Below, piece after piece: positions 23,729-23,743 of a stretch of 23,743 nt of DNA; position 1 is the stretch's first letter, and the number at the start of each line of letters is the position of its first letter. The notes under the pieces were generated by a model that saw only the letters and a list, made by a program, of their open reading frames with translations, was not told the DNA's origin and searched no databases. The position numbers and the translations under genes are program-made. The DNA comes from an uncultured Paraprevotella sp. (lineage in GTDB: Bacteria > Bacteroidota > Bacteroidia > Bacteroidales > Bacteroidaceae). The stretch lies in assembly GCA_910584955.1 (NCBI GenBank), contig CAJUDC010000024.1, positions 1 through 23,743 of the forward strand. Direction: 5' to 3'.

Positions 23729-23743
23729 AAAAGCTCCTCATCA

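Noticed and set aside
1..23743. tRNA, rRNA, CRISPR, insertion sequence or phage signal
   Set aside because: No cloverleaf, spaced repeat array, transposase motif or integrase motif was recognised by reading either strand.

Overview
The window looks like a chromosomal segment of a gut-type member of the Bacteroidales (phylum Bacteroidota) with roughly balanced GC content. The evidence is the gene order and content of the cell-division cluster (murF and ddl absent, FtsI with a C-terminal PASTA domain, MraY with an inserted loop), three exact TATCTTTG octamers at the expected place for a Bacteroidota -7 element (TAnnTTTG), mostly Shine-Dalgarno-free starts, and a large secreted host-glycan hydrolase. 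No species can be named from the sequence alone.

Left part (1-6361). About 460 bases without a convincing gene hold a 46-bp imperfect dyad (60-105) and two small hairpins. A promoter-like octamer then precedes one very large plus-strand gene (512-6196). It encodes an exported 1894-residue protein with an N-terminal GH20 beta-hexosaminidase, three lectin-like/beta-sandwich modules, a C-terminal GH33 sialidase and a short C-terminal tail. A 16-bp hairpin with T tracts on both strands lies between this gene and the convergent cell-division operon.

Middle (6362-22674, all minus strand). This is a complete dcw cluster. In transcription order it is mraZ, rsmH, ftsL-like, ftsI, murE, mraY, murD, ftsW, murG, murC, ftsQ, ftsA, ftsZ and a yqeY-family gene. 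MurC, MurD and MurE build the UDP-MurNAc peptide, and the MurE DNPR motif points to meso-diaminopimelate. MraY and MurG make lipid I and lipid II. FtsW and FtsI polymerise and crosslink septal peptidoglycan. FtsL and FtsQ are divisome scaffolds, and FtsA tethers FtsZ to the membrane. Genes abut or overlap except for a 313-base gap between ftsW and murG (with a candidate internal promoter) and 78 bases between ftsQ and ftsA. Upstream of mraZ, three 10-bp tandem units carrying TGG at 10-bp spacing sit beside the -7 box and resemble an MraZ autoregulatory operator.

Right part (22675-23743). A divergent intergenic region leads to a plus-strand gene for an exported cyclophilin-type peptidyl-prolyl isomerase. 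It is followed by a weak candidate terminator and then a minus-strand terminator that predicts a convergent gene just beyond the right edge. No tRNA, rRNA, CRISPR array, insertion sequence or phage gene was seen.
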